DNA of 64,000 nt. It comes from Crocodylus rhombifer. Lineage: Eukaryota > Chordata > Crocodylia > Crocodylidae. Both the position numbers and the translations under genes were made by a program. The notes beneath the pieces are model-generated. The model was given only the letters and a program-made list of their open reading frames with translations. It had not been told where the DNA came from and did no database searches. This document shows positions 20,788-33,407 of this stretch, one piece after another (within the stretch, counting starts at the first letter, position 1; every line of letters starts with the position of its first letter). The stretch covers positions 128,308-192,307 of the forward strand of contig JAVSML010024012.1 of the NCBI GenBank assembly GCA_038503035.1, read 5' to 3'.

Positions 20788-22907
20788 CAGGTGCCTGACA
20801 TCAGTGCCAGCACCACAGCAGTCCCCAGTGGCAGAAGACAACACTGGAGGTGAAAAACTGCTGTTCAACTCTGCTGGTAAGATTAGTCAGAGATGGGAAA
20901 ACTTGATCAGAAAAGCACCACAAAATTTCAGATCCCACTAGTCCAGCCTGGTCCCGCACTCAAGATGGACTAGTAATGGACTATGATAGACTAGTGATAG
21001 TCCATGATGGACTCGTATGTTGACCAGGCAGGAGGTAGTGTCAAAGACCTAAACTTGCCAAGCATGTCCAGTTAAAAAGAGGGTGCTGTAAAGTGATGCG
21101 TTTTGGCAAAGTGCAAGTATTTTCTCCTCAGCCTCACCTCCTTCCTAGCCCTGCCTAGGCTCATATAGTTCTCTCTCACTACCAACATCCTGTTCTGATC
21201 TAGGTGGAACATTTCTCCAAATGTTTAGTGACTAGCCTAGTCACTGATATTTGTTTTACTTTCTTCTTCTGCCCTGCCCCCTGCCCAACCCAAGAGATCT
21301 ATCATACTGCAACCACCTGCCCCTATCAGTATCTCTTTGTCCACGATTGCCATATTTTCTCTAACTCCTCAAAATACTTTAATATACCCCTAGCCTTAAC
21401 CTTCTGTCTTTGATCCCTACCACTTCATTTCTCTTCCTCTCCCAAATTTGAAGTTCCTATCATGGAACCCAGAAATACTACCAAATTGCTTTGAAAGCTG
21501 CAACTCCTATTTAATCTGATTCTTTCTGTTCTGAGCTGTCTCACAAGGTAAAAGAGACAAAGATAACCTGAACGGTCATGGGGAAGGACAACGTCCTAGA
21601 GCTTATGGGCGGGTCAACGTGCTGAAAATAAGGGGAACTTGGGTGCCTGCTGAAGTATTGCATGAAGAAATGTGTAGCATCCAGTGTTGGAAATCAAGAA
21701 TGTGCAACTGGCAAGGTGTAGCCACCTCCCTGTATTTCTTCTCAACCTGCTCATTCATTCCCCCTATTTGTTATTATTTCTTCCTGTACTAAGCTCTGCA
21801 GAATGGAATGGCAGCATTAAATGTACAATAAGGTTCACATACATAACAAGTGATGCAATGCTAGTTATTGCTTGTAATTATAATTATCTGAAGCATGCTA
21901 CAGCATCACTTATGATAACTGTTTCATTAATTTTCCTATAAGTAGTTTGGAATTGTTGAAGTAAGCTTCACAGGGGCTTTCATAAAAATGAGAGAAATGC
22001 TGAATTAAGAATCAGAGGAACCACTTTTCCTATATTACTTTTTTCCATTGCTGTATTTCACATACAGTGTATTCTGTTTTAGCCTTGTGACCAAAGAAAG
22101 CTGTACTTTTATCAAAAGTACACACTCACCTGAACATAATGTAAAAACAATGCTCATTAAGCACAGAGAGCTTATGGTATTAGTAATCCCAAAATTGGCT
22201 AACTTCTGTCATTTTCAAGGTTTTTAATAGTCAGCTCCAACTGAAATTAAATTACTTTAGATGATATGGATCGCTGACTAATGCATAGGAATGACAAAAG
22301 CTTAAATAAGTAATTCAGGAGAAGCAATATGCTTGTTTTCATGCTGAGATATTTTAGCTAGAAATCATCTTAAAATATATTCTTCACTAGTGAAATGATA
22401 TCACAGTTAGCAATAAAGTTCAATTTTCCCATTAATTTAATCCCTGTAAGTGCTGTTGATATTTATTTCTATATTAATCCATCTATAGATGTTTATATAT
22501 TTACCACATATCTCATGTTCTTGCTCTTGAATTGCTTTACTGAATAGCTTGTAGAGAGGATTTTTTAAAAATATTATGCAATTAAAATATAAAATACTGC
22601 CAGAAGTTATCAACCTAGTTTTTGTGAGACTACCCTGTTCCAACTCTGAAGTGCCTCTCTCACATACCAGTCTTTATTTAGTCAAGCAGACCCATTGAAA
22701 AATTAACTAAAAAAAACTAAAGACCTGCAGAATCAGACAGTGTGATGTCTGATGCAATACATCTGTTTTGCATTGACTGAAATCTGGGTTAGGTTTAACA
22801 CTGGCAGTTGTAGAATCATCTTTACTCACATTAGAAGAGATTGCTCCTACCTTTCATTTCAGATAAAGGGCCCACAAAGATAAACTAGGCAGAAGGCAGG
22901 GCATGGT
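20788..22907. other. Intron 5 stretch, mostly unassigned
   Basis: No gene is seen. A short set of near-repeats around 20960-21010 contains GACTAGTAATGGACTATGAT and variants of TAGTCCATGATGGAC. The remainder is AT-rich with no repeat that I can name. Confidence 0.45.
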
Positions 22908-23031
22908 TCCACCTTATAGATTAACTGAGAGGTATGAGCTTTTGTAGACTACAGATGCGTAGCCTTGGATGAAGTAGGCTGTAGTCTATGAAAGCTTATG
23001 CCTCTCTGAATGAATGAGTCTATAAGGTGCC
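22908..23031. mobile_element. Fold-back MITE
   Basis: Two arms of about 50 bp are imperfect reverse complements. The left arm contains CACCTTATAGATTA and GAGGTATGAGCTTTTGTAGACTACA. The right arm contains TGTAGTCTATGAAAGCTTATGCC and ends GTCTATAAGGTGCC. The spacer has GATGAAGTAGGC. MITE-like fold-back families are common in crocodilian and turtle genomes. I do not assign a family name. Confidence 0.7.
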
Positions 23032-24303
23032 ATCCTACTTTTAACCCTTAATTCGGACTAATCCACCTAACTACCTCTCTCAACTCAAAGATAACAGAGG
23101 ACTTCTCTCACTGATACATAACAACTGCCTTACTAGAAAAGATTAACCTATGATTCCCAAGTTAGGCCAGGAAGGGTTGGGATTTATTGGCAGCCTGGGT
23201 CTTACATCTAAATTAAGGAAACCTTGGAGCAGTTCCTTACAAAGCTATTGCTGCTGCTACAACTCCCAGGTAAATGGCACCAACATTCATTATTTCTTTT
23301 CAAGGTACCTGTTCCATCCTGCCACTAACTCTAAATAGGCGGCATTCCCTTCCCATTCTTCACCCAAGAACTCATTGACTAGAGAATAAATATTCCGCAT
23401 CAACTGAGGCCCGCAGTGGACATGACACTTAAAATGCAATTAACTTGTTAATTGCACCATAAATAGTAACCCAGCCACATGTTCAAGCAATTAATAGCTT
23501 GAAAAAATGGGAAATGAGCCACAAATATATTCCACAAAATGTGTGTAATGTTTTCGTTGCTGGTTTAAATGAGCCCAAAGCAAGAAAGCCACACCATTCA
23601 GCCTGCTGCTGGCGGGGCTTGGCTGACAGCTCCCTCTGTGTTGGTAGGCTGACAGCTGTGGAGTGCAGTCCTGCATAGCTGTGCCCCATGGTTTTCAGGG
23701 TGCTGAGTGAAGGAGAGTTCATCAGCTGGTCCAGCATGTCAGGGCACAGGGAGCTGCAGGGTTCCCCCTTACCCAACATGCGGTTTGCCTTGCCACACTG
23801 CCAAGTAATAATGGTCTAATAGAGATTTGATCTCTGATCCCAAAATCATTCATCCTGCCATGCCCATGTGGTTTAGCAGGAAGCACAACTGTCACATTAT
23901 TGAATGATCTTGTGCCAGTACCCAAAACAACAACAAAGTATAAGTCTTAGCTTGCACTCTCTCTTTTTCCTTCATTTCCATTATCTAAGAAATCCCCTTC
24001 ATATCCACTCAAACACTTTCACAGTCTGCTTTGAAGCTAAATGAACATATGTTTCATCCAACAAGGTGACTCAGCAGAAAAACTTCATAACACTGTGCCA
24101 GCTCCTAATACCTGACATAAGGTTGGAACAACAAAAGGGCATCTGTATTGTAGGTCCTAGAACTCTTCCATATTACATACTTTGAAAAAACACTACTAAG
24201 TGATACAGAATCAAATATTTCCCACTGTTATAATAGAATTTGAGAAATACTAGAAATTAAGAAAAAATTTAGTCCAGTATAGTGGGCTAAAAAAATTTTA
24301 GTC
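23032..24303. other. Intron 5 stretch, nothing definite
   Basis: No exon or clear repeat is seen. At 23415-23500 an AT-rich block has paired TTAATTGC/GCAATTAA words (AATGCAATTAACTTG, TTAATTGCACC, AAGCAATTAATAGC), a possible conserved homeodomain-site cluster. Confidence 0.4.
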
Positions 24304-24907
24304 CAGAAGTGGGCCTCTTCAATTTGGATTCGGCCCGAATCAGGGACAGTGATTTGAATAGTTGATTCAGATCACTGTCCCCGATTTGATTTGGCCAAAT
24401 CCAAATCTAAAGATTTAATGCTGATTCAGAGAATCAGCGATTCGGACATAGACACAGCTTTAAATGTTTTTTCTACACACCTCGGGGTACCAGTGTGGCT
24501 TATGAATGCTGCAATGCTGAGGCAGATGGAGGCGTCCCGCAGGAGTGGGGGGGGGGGGGGGGGGGGGGGGGCGCACATGCTTGGGAGCAAATCAGGAAGG
24601 GGACCCAAAGTACTTCCGGTCCACTTCCAGGTCTGCCAGGGAGTGTCCTGGGGACCCCCCATGCTCCTGTGGGACACTCTGTGAGCCCTACCATCATAGC
24701 ATTCATTAGCTTCCTGCTACCTAGAAGTATGTAGAAAAAACATTTAAAGCTGCGTCTATGTCCGAATCTTTCCGAATCGATTCAGACGGTTCCGATTCAG
24801 AACAGGGAAATTAAACGGTCCTCTGATTCGATTCGGATTCAGAGATTTGGCCACTGAATCAGGCCAAATCGCCACTAAATCGAATCAGGGACAGAAGCTT
24901 TGCACTA
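24304..24907. mobile_element. hAT element, second copy of the 16254 family
   Basis: This copy shares with 16254-17413 the sub-terminal blocks (ACTGTCCCCGATTTGATTTG, GACACAGCTTTAAATG, GGTACCAGTGTGGCTTATGA) and the right-end block AGGGACAGAAGCTTTGCAC. The extreme left end is not intact, and the right end lacks part of the terminal GCACAGCCCTA, so no target duplication can be shown. It contains a 25-base G run at 24547-24571. Confidence 0.75.
24547..24571. repeat. 25-base poly-G run
   Basis: An uninterrupted run of 25 G lies inside the hAT copy. The sister copy at 16690 has a poly-G at the edge of an assembly gap, although in a different part of the element. It produces a spurious poly-Gly or poly-Pro frame. 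Confidence 0.97.
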
Positions 24908-26184
24908 ATGATTATCATGAAGTCCTGAATTCCTCCAAGCCTACAATTAGCTGTAGGCACACAAACTTGTTGTAGCTGTGGTAAAACCTTATTCCCAGTG
25001 AATTAAGTAAATGCACAGATTCTGTGCCCTTAACAAGAGGCAGGAACTTGCCGTACATCAGCTGCTACATCATAACTGCCCCTATGTTCCTCTGTTACCT
25101 GCTTTGAAAGCTAAATCAAGGAAGCTTCCCTCCAAGTGAAACAGGCCTAAGCTTCTCCCATTTAGCTTTCACTTATGGTAGGGAAAGTGCAGTCATAGGG
25201 ACAGTTCATTTTGCAAAAATTAACAGGGAACAGGGATTTACCCCATCTCCCCAGCTCTGCAGTAACAGTCCCGACATCTGCCATCACTTCACTGTAAGTG
25301 ATAGCCCAACCAAAGCAACTTATTTAAAAACTAGGCTGCCGCAGGTTAGCTCCCTCCAGGAAGTGCTTGGGAGCACAGGGACAGTTCTCAAGTTCCATGC
25401 TGCTAACTGTATGGACATGCCTAACAGTAATTGTGTGGGGTCATGCAAAATGAGCTCTGACTGTAGATGGGAATGCAGCTGGATAAGGTTTGGGAACCAC
25501 TGCCTAACACTGTCTGGCACGCTTGATGATTCAAATACCTCCTTGTCCACAAAACTATTAATACATTTTTAATACAACTTCTACTGGCAGATCAGAACCC
25601 ACCTAAAGCCTGAAATAGTTGCAGAAAATACTCTTTTACAGTACATCAAAAGTATGGTCTAATGTATGGCATCTAAGAGGAACTCAGACCAGCTGGAGTC
25701 TTGTCTGCATGTTAGCTTTCTAGCACTCAGGCCACCCCCCATCCCACCATAAGTATGCTGGCTTTGCATTCGGTTAACTTAAATACTTCCAGAGTTTTGC
25801 AGTAGTTGGGACTATTACTGATCATACTGAACTCCTTGGGCCTGATAGCCATTTTCAGCACGTAGGCACAAAAGTGTAAAATTATACATTTTTTACTGAA
25901 GGGTAAACTACAAGTTAGCTGTTAATGTAGACTATGTTTGTACACGCAGGCAGTTACTGCAAAGCAGCTGGCATACTTCCAGAGTAACCTGAGTTTGTGC
26001 TGATGATGTCAGAGTTTATCTTCTTACTACATATTTTATGAACACATGACCACAAATATGAGCATCAGAAACATAATAATGAGAATAGGATTACAGAAGA
26101 CTTAATACATAAATATCTTTACCATTGTTTGCCACAATTTACTGTTTCCCATCTTTCCTTTCTTTTCTTTTCTTTTTTTTTTAG
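24908..26184. other. End of intron 5, nothing recognised
   Basis: No repeat or exon is recognised. The final 40 bases form a long polypyrimidine tract (TTTCTTTTCTTTTCTTTTTT) before the TTAG acceptor at 26184. Confidence 0.5.
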
Positions 26185-26480
26185 TTCAAAACAAACTATG
26201 GTAAGAGAGAATTTAAAGTAGCAATTCCACCCAATGAAACCTCCACTATGGCTTCTGTAATCAGCAACGTCTCAGAGGCAATGGAAACCCTAACTCGAAT
26301 AAAGGACGAGATTATCCCTGTTCCAGGATCTGTAAATGGAGTGAATGCACTGGGACTGGTGGTTTTTTCAATAAGCTTTGGATTGGTGATTGGGAGCATG
26401 AAGGAGCAAGGGCAGCCATTAAAGGACTTCTTTGATAGCCTTAATGAAGCTATCATGAGATTAGTAGCTCTAATCATGTG
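26185..26480 (+). CDS. SLC1A3: SLC1A3 exon 6: glycosylated TM4 loop, TM4c and TM5 start
   Basis: The 296-bp exon encodes [20 protein letters not shown], then the conserved [11 protein letters not shown] and [17 protein letters not shown], ending [12 protein letters not shown]. The tryptophan codon TG|G is split by the donor GTAAGT. The NET sequon in the extracellular loop between TM4b and TM4c corresponds to an EAAT1 N-glycosylation site. The [18 protein letters not shown] segment is a membrane helix, and [15 protein letters not shown] begins TM5. Against the human protein as I recall it, the loop [12 protein letters not shown] is one residue longer and clearly diverged, while the sequence that follows is almost invariant. 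Confidence 0.97.
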
Positions 26481-27468
26481 GTAAGTGTTTTATGTCTGCC
26501 AAATGCTCTATTATTATGCTAAGTGTTGCTGTTTTGTTGACAGTATATGCTAGATATCAAGGGTCTGTGTTGGGCAATAGGTCAGACTGGAAGATCTTTC
26601 TAGCTTTAAAATCTATACCTCTAAAGATCATAGTTCTCTACACTGTTAGTTTACGCTAAGAATCTAAATATTTTAGTATTTTCTAATTCTTGCTGCAGAT
26701 AAATATTTTCCATTGCCACCATTACTAATAGATAAATGTAGTCTTTACTGTCCACTGGCACTGTTTTCATAATGTTAGGACATACATATTAGGAGATGTA
26801 CTTTAGCAATACAGCTTTCCACAAAAGTTCCCCACACCAGATTCTAATACAACAGAAAAAAGTCCAGCTGCAACAGCAGTCATCCTTCTGTAGATCTTAG
26901 ATTCATATGTTCAAAGCTAAACTCTCAAGTGTAGCTGAATTGTGTCTGGCACAACTAAGAAAAAGTAGTTTAAGTATCTTTGAAACACCGCACTCAGTCC
27001 TCAACAAAAAATAGCCTTCAAAATACTCTGTCTACCCTTTGTCTAACTACTTATTACTTGAAGCTGCCTGTGACTAGCCAAACCTAAAGACTCCATTGCT
27101 ATGCCCCCTTTTCTCAGCCATCTACCTAATATTTAGAGGCAGGTGGCAAAGGAGTACATGTAAAAAATGACTAAAGAATTGGCTAAACTAGGTTTTAAAT
27201 AGGAACCAGGGCTCCATCAGGCATTCATCAACTTGGAGAGTTACCACCATTCCTCTTGACTTTCCCTTAGCTGACCCCAAACCCAGCAGAGCTGAGTAAA
27301 TATGGCGGCAACCAAGTTGACTTGCCACAGGCCAGAATCTTGAACTGAGGCCAATCTAGGATGGTTATGGTTGCTAATATGTATAAAGCTTTGTATAAAA
27401 AAAAGGGGGGGATTGAAGTTGGATTTCTATTTGTTCAGCACAATGTTTATTTGCTTACTTGTTTATAG
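26481..27468 (+). other. SLC1A3: SLC1A3 intron 6
   Basis: A 988-bp intron runs from donor GTAAGTGTTT to acceptor CTTGTTTATAG. There is no recognised repeat. A short A/G homopolymer (AAAAAAAAGGGGGGG) lies near 27400. Confidence 0.92.
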
Positions 27469-27702
27469 GTATGCTCCGCTTGGGATCCTCTTCTTGATTG
27501 CTGGAAAAATTGTTGAGATGGAAGACATGGGTGTAATTGGTGGACAACTTGCCATGTACACTGTAACAGTTATCATTGGTTTGCTCATTCATGCAATTAT
27601 TGTTTTACCACTTCTCTACTTCCTGATCACCCGTAAAAACCCTTGGGTATTTATTGGAGGATTGCTTCAGGCACTGATTACAGCTTTGGGAACATCTTCA
27701 AG
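27469..27702 (+). CDS. SLC1A3: SLC1A3 exon 7: TM5-TM6 and start of hairpin HP1
   Basis: The 234-bp exon reads [20 protein letters not shown], then [36 protein letters not shown] and [15 protein letters not shown]. The donor is TCAAG|GTACAA, splitting a serine codon. The segments make the end of TM5, TM6 and the first arm of re-entrant hairpin HP1. The serine-rich tip of HP1, which contacts the substrate carboxylate, is split between this exon and the next, giving GTSSSSAT when spliced. The exon length of 234 bp is typical of SLC1A genes. Every residue except a few conservative changes matches human EAAT1 from memory. Confidence 0.97.
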
Positions 27703-28049
27703 GTACAATAAGAAGATACTTTTAAGACTCAATAATAATAAAATCTGACATTTTCCAATCTTGTAGTCACACTTCAGGTGAAAAACTCCCATTGATATAA
27801 CTGACAGGGCCCTTAGCTTATGCAAATGACAAAAGACACTTTAAAAAGTGGGGGTTGTCTCAAAGAAATATACAGGTGTCATTGGAAGCATTTACTTTTA
27901 TACTTACCATGATCATAAATTTAAAAATAGTACCTAATTAAAATAAAGTACATTAACAATAAAATATACTGTTGTCATGATGAAAAATATATGCTGGCAT
28001 AACTGAATTAATTCATCGTCACAAGCATTTGGACACATCTTATTCAGGT

Positions 28050-28612
28050 CTATGCTTTCTAGTAGGCATAGTGAGGCCGCAGCTGGAGTACTGCGTCCAG
28101 TTTTGGGCTCCACAATTCAAAAAGGATGTGGAGAAGCTTGAGAGAGTCCAGAGGAGAGCCACGCACATGATCAGAGGTCAGGAAAACAGATCTTACGATG
28201 ACAGGCTGAGAGCCATGGGACTCTTTAGCCTGGAAAAGCGCAGGCTCAGGGGTGATCTGATGGCCACCTATAAGTTTATCAGGGGTGACCACCAGGATCT
28301 GGGGGAACATCTGTTCACCAGAGCGCCCCATGGGATGACGAGGTCGAACTGTCACAAACTCCTGCAAGACCGCTTCAGGCTGGACATAAGGAAGAATTTC
28401 TTTACTGTCCGAGCCCCCAAGGTCTGGAACAGTCTGCCAGCGGAGGTGGTTCAAGCGCCTACATTGAACACCTTCAAGAGTAAATTGGATGCTTATCTTG
28501 CTGGGATCCTATGACCCCAGCTGACTTCCTGCCCTTTGGGCAGGGGGCTGGACTCGATGATCTCCCGAGGTCCCTTCCAGCCCTAATGTCTATGAAATCT
28601 ATGAAATCTATG
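28050..28612 (+). mobile_element. CR1 LINE 3' end, sense to SLC1A3
   Basis: A 5'-truncated CR1 copy retains an uninterrupted 161-codon frame (28029-28514) for the C-terminal end of ORF2. It includes VRPQLEYCVQFWAPQFKKDV, ERVQRRATHMIRG, EKRRLRGDLMATYKFIRG, VWNSLPAEVVQAPTLNTFK and LDAYLAGIL-stop. A 3'UTR follows with GGTCCCTTCCAGCCCTAATG, and the tail is built of TCTATGAAA units. The clean frame and intact tail suggest a relatively young insertion. Truncation removes the endonuclease and the FADD box, so the copy is dead. Confidence 0.93.
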
Positions 28613-30900
28613 AATACAATTTTTACTAAATATGTTTGATTGATCTATTATTTGTTTGCTTACTTTCCGCACTGATTGTTTTCTGTGAAGAGCTCAGAAA
28701 TGATCCATGAGCCCCTGAATAGCCCTGCTGGCACAGGTCTATGGGCATGAACCTAGTTAATACCACTAGGATTTCATTAGTATCAGTCTTTGAAGTCACT
28801 GAGCAGTGAGGAGGTGGAGTTGAGCATCAAGACTTACTCTGCTGACAGATGAACTACCAAGTATTCAAACAAGAGAGAGAAATAAGTAATCAGAGAAGAT
28901 TGGAAAGAAATTTAGAAAGGGAGTTTGAAAGGCTTTATTTGTAAGTGAAGTGCAATGATCAATATGGAGACCAGCAGTGGACCCGAGCTGTAACCTGAAA
29001 TAAATGTGTCATGATTTTATTCCAGCATGGAGTGAGAAGGGACTTTGTACGTAGGAACTGAAGGTTAGTGGGTAAGTTGAAAAAAAAAGATTTTGCATTG
29101 GAACAACAAATACAGAGACTAGGGAGCATCAGGGAGACCAAGTAGTTCTTGGGCAACCAAGAAGAGTCAGTGAGAAGGCTTGGTACTTCTTCCTCACAGA
29201 GGCAAAACAACAGGGTTTGACAATACGCAAGACTGGACCAGTTGTGACTACCAGGGAGCAGAGGACCAGAAGAAATTCCACACAGCTAAATGTTTATAAT
29301 CATGCCCATTTCTTCAGTGAAGAAACAGGGAAAGACCTCTGACAATCCGGGTGGCTGAGTGGAATGGAGAGACATACAGGAGACACTTGTGCCTGGCTGC
29401 TCAACCTATAAGAAAAATACAAAGTAATTCCAACCATTCATGGAAGCCAGACAGTCCTTCTTCAGTGGGACCATATATGAAACAATGGAAATAATTTTGT
29501 TCAAGGGACTGGAAGACAACAAGATAGTGCACTTTATTTTGGGAACCCAGAAACAACACGACTCTAAAAGAGTACAGGTTTTTCAAGTCAGCAAGCAAGT
29601 ATCCAACGGTAATCGTGCATATTGGCACTAGTACCACACAATGGGTGCCGTTACTGGTTTGAATTTAAAGACAGCTCAAGATGACTTGGAAGGATGTTGA
29701 ATAGAAAGAATCTCCCAGTGGCTTTCTTAGAGATCCTTTCTGGGGAGCAGAATATTCTGAAAGTGAATCACTGGCTAGAAGTATAAAATAGGTCTTCATT
29801 TTGTGGAACATTGATGCACTTTCCTAGGAGAAGGGGGAGTTATACAATTTGGATGGCTTCAGAAGAAGAGTTCGTCATCATTATAGGTTTAGATTTAAAG
29901 ATAATTTTATAGTTTAGTGAAAAAGTGAAATGAAGGTGAAAAGTGAGAAAACACAGTAGAAAAATCAAGAAGTTGAGAACAAAAGTAATCAAGATACAAA
30001 GGACACAAAGATAAAAAAAATCTTTAATTACAGTATATCAATACTAGGGGCTGGGTTAATAAACAAGAAGAATGTAAATTGTCAATTTATGAGTATGAAT
30101 CCATTTAGTTGGTTTTACTGAAACTTGAAGGAAAGATTTATGCTACTGGAATGTTAAAAAAGTCAACAGTTTTAACCGATTCAGGAAAGATTGAATAGGT
30201 GAAGGTTACAAAAACTGTGGCACTCTGTCAAAATTGGCATTACCTGCTTCTAAATTATTGACAGTCGTAGTGCTTGTGGACCTATGTTCCGACAGCTACA
30301 GAAGATAGGTTACTTTTGGCTGTCAGCAACAAACTGCCAAATCACACTAGAACACAAAAAGGCTCTCAGAGAAAATTATTCTATATTTTGGGGGGAAAAG
30401 AAAGTTGTTATCCTAGCAAATGCCAGTCTGAGTGACACACTCAAAAGAAATCATATTGCCAGTACTAAAATGTTTATCAATAATTTTTTTTAGTAATTAC
30501 AAGAGCATTTTCTGATTCAAAGTGTAACATGCAGTGTGGGTGATTTCTGTGCTACAGCATCTTGACAAATCACAGAAGCAGCAGTTTAGATGCCAGTGAT
30601 TGTGACTTGATTATGTTGAATTCTGCAAACAGAATAAAATATAAATACTTGCATTTTTAAAAAGCCAATTTCACAAAGCTGAATACAATTAGAAGGCCAA
30701 ATTTGTTGGGAGAAATATGCATAATAATTGATAACTGTTGAAGACCATTTTATTAAATGTCTAAAAAACCTACAGTCCCACAGCTTAGAGAAAAGACTGC
30801 ACTAATCGAAAAATAATCATGTCTAGAGAGGATGTGAAGGCAGCTATAAAAAATACAATATTATTTATTCCATAAATCATGGAATTTTTCTGAATTATTC
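28613..30900. other. Intron 7 stretch, nothing recognised
   Basis: AT-rich sequence without a named repeat. A purine-rich A/G stretch of about 70 bases near 28870-28935 and a few short open frames were examined without result. Confidence 0.4.
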
Positions 30901-32640
30901 CATTATGGTAGAAAGAAGCAGCAGATGGCAGGAAGTAAAAAACTCAGAATGTAGAAACTGTAGAAAATTAGAATTGGGAAGCAAAAGGACATAAGGAACA
31001 ATCTATAGCCAGCAGAATTTAGGAGAGTCAGAAGCACTCTTCAAGCATATCAAGAAGAATAGAATATAATAGTATTGACATGACCAGAAGAAAATTATCC
31101 ACTTAATAATAGTGCAGAAAGACATTCAATACATATATCTATTACCTATTTGAGTAAAAGACCTCTGATGATGATGATGAAATGCTCCTAAATCTGGATA
31201 GTTTTAAATCATCAGGTTCAGATAACTCTGATCTAAAAAATTTTAAAACATGGGATGAGGAGCTTTCTGGATCATTAATACTGACTTTTGGAATAAATAC
31301 TGGAACAGCAGGGAAGTTCTAGAAGAAAGTTTTTTTAAAAGAAAGCTAATATGCCAATATTTTAAAAAGGTAAACAGCATAACCCTGCTAATTAAAGGCA
31401 TGTTAGCCTAAAATCAGTGCCAAGCAAAATAACGGAACTACTGACACTGGACTTACTTAATAAAGAATTAAAGGAGAATAAGAGACGTAATACAAATCAA
31501 TCTAGTTAAATGGTAAATGCTTTTTGGCAATGTTTCTTGGTGTGTTTTTCTGATGAAATTAACGTTTGATGAAAACATCAGTGTAAAAATATTAGAATCT
31601 GTGATGCATTCAACTAAGTATTCCATGACATTATATTTATTGAAGGAGAATGACAAAATAAACGGCAGACATAACATGGTTTAAAACTGGCTAGCTGACA
31701 GATCTCAAAATGTAACTAAATCAGTAGCCTTCAAAGAAAAGGTTAATATCTATTGAGGTATCACGGGGATTTGTTCTCAGCCTTACACATGTTAACATTT
31801 TTATCAATGATCTGAAAGAAAAAAAGGTGTTGCTTTGTGGATGCTACAGACATTTTGGGAGTAGCTGATAATGGAGAGGACAAGTCATTGATAGAGCAAT
31901 CCAAATTGGTTGGTAAGCTATATGCAAGCAAATATATGCCTTTCCATATGGTCATATGTATATTCATATACCTAACAAAAAAAGAACGTGGACCATATGT
32001 ACAGAAAGGGGACCTTATTATGGGAAACAGAGATTCTGAAAAAGGGCAAAATAATGGAACATGGTCATGGTAAATAACAACCTCAATAGGAGCTCCCACT
32101 ACGATGCTGTGGCCAAAAGGGCTAATGCAAACCTTGGATGCACAAGCAGAGAAACACGATGTTAAAAGTGGTTTATAATATGACCTCTATTCTTGGGACT
32201 GATACAATCAGTACTGGGATACCATGTTCAGTTTTGGGCTTCACGATTCAAAAAAGAGGTTGATAGACTGAAGAAGTTTTAAGAAAGAGCCACAAGCATG
32301 ATACAAGGATTTAAAAAAATGCCTCTTATTGAAAACATGCCTCCATCCTTGGTAAGTTTAGTTTAACAAAGATAAGCTTAAGGAATATTTGATCCACAAG
32401 TGCCTATACAGAGAACAGTAATTTGACTACAGAACACTCCATCTAGTGGACAAAGTTATAGAAAGATCCAATGGCTAGAAGTTGAAGTTAGAAAAATTCA
32501 AATTGAGAAAGGATTGCAAATGTTTAACAATGAAGAAATTTGAACTTTGTTACTACTTGCCAAGTGGCTGTGACAGATTCACCATGATTAGAAATTTTAA
32601 AATTAAGACAACTGGTTAGGCTTCTAAAAAGATACTGCTC
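30900..32640 (+). mobile_element. Ancient, decayed CR1-type LINE
   Basis: Many phrases of the plus strand follow the order of a CR1 ORF2. ATTTTTATCAATGATCTGAA (FINDL) lies at 31796, then CAGTACTGGGATACCATGTT CAGTTTTGGGCTTC near 32210 (the YxVQFWA block), then AGAAAGAGCCACAAGCATGA TACAAGG (ERATSMIQG) near 32284. Earlier pieces near 31190-31260 resemble the region before the reverse-transcriptase core. Every frame is destroyed by substitutions and small indels, and divergence is much higher than in the copies at 28050 or 18345. The left end is uncertain. Confidence 0.7.
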
Positions 32641-32753
32641 TAGCTGACATGGAAATTAATTTAGGGAAATCTATGTCCTTTGTTATACAAGAGATCAGAC
32701 TGCATTGCTGTGGTTCCCTCTGCCTGTGTATAGATGCACATGCAGCCTTCTAG

Positions 32754-32990
<237 letters not shown>

Positions 32991-33407
32991 TGAACGCTTT
33001 GATTAAAAGTGCCTTTATGTTCATCACCCTCTTAGCTTACCCACTACAAATTGAAGAATGACTTCCACAACTGCTAAGTATGAGCCTGAGCTACATCTTA
33101 GTAGCTAACCAATTATTACACGATTTGTAATCTCAGTGTATCAACATGCAAGAGGGCCTGCAAAGCATGCAAGTGGGTTAGCCTTTAAAATTGTAATATG
33201 AAAACATAATCATTGAGTTTGAGGGTCATCATTAGCATGTGAGAGTAGTAAATTTATGTTCTGCTCAATGTAGTTGATTTTGTGTGGTGAATTATCATCT
33301 ATTTCATCTGTGATTTGTTTTCTTATACAATATACAAACTGCACAGCACAGCAGCCTGCTTCTATGCTCATTATTAGGGGAGCAAACATTCACTGAAAAA
33401 AATCTCA

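Larger units (their letters stand above)
8714..26184 (+). other. SLC1A3: SLC1A3 intron 5 (17.5 kb, repeat-rich)
   Basis: This is the largest intron in the window. Donor AAACAG|GTAAAA and acceptor T-rich ...TTTTTTTTTAG|TTCAAAAC bracket it. It hosts the hAT and CR1 nest at 9333-14990, the gap-containing hAT at 16254-17413, the double CR1 at 17486-20787, a fold-back MITE at 22908-23031 and a hAT copy at 24304-24907. Unassigned stretches are 8714-9332, 14991-16253, 20788-22907, 23032-24303 and 24908-26184. I see no exon in them. Confidence 0.9.

Noticed and set aside
24391..24734. Poly-Gly frames
   Set aside because: They are caused by the 25-base G run inside a hAT copy.
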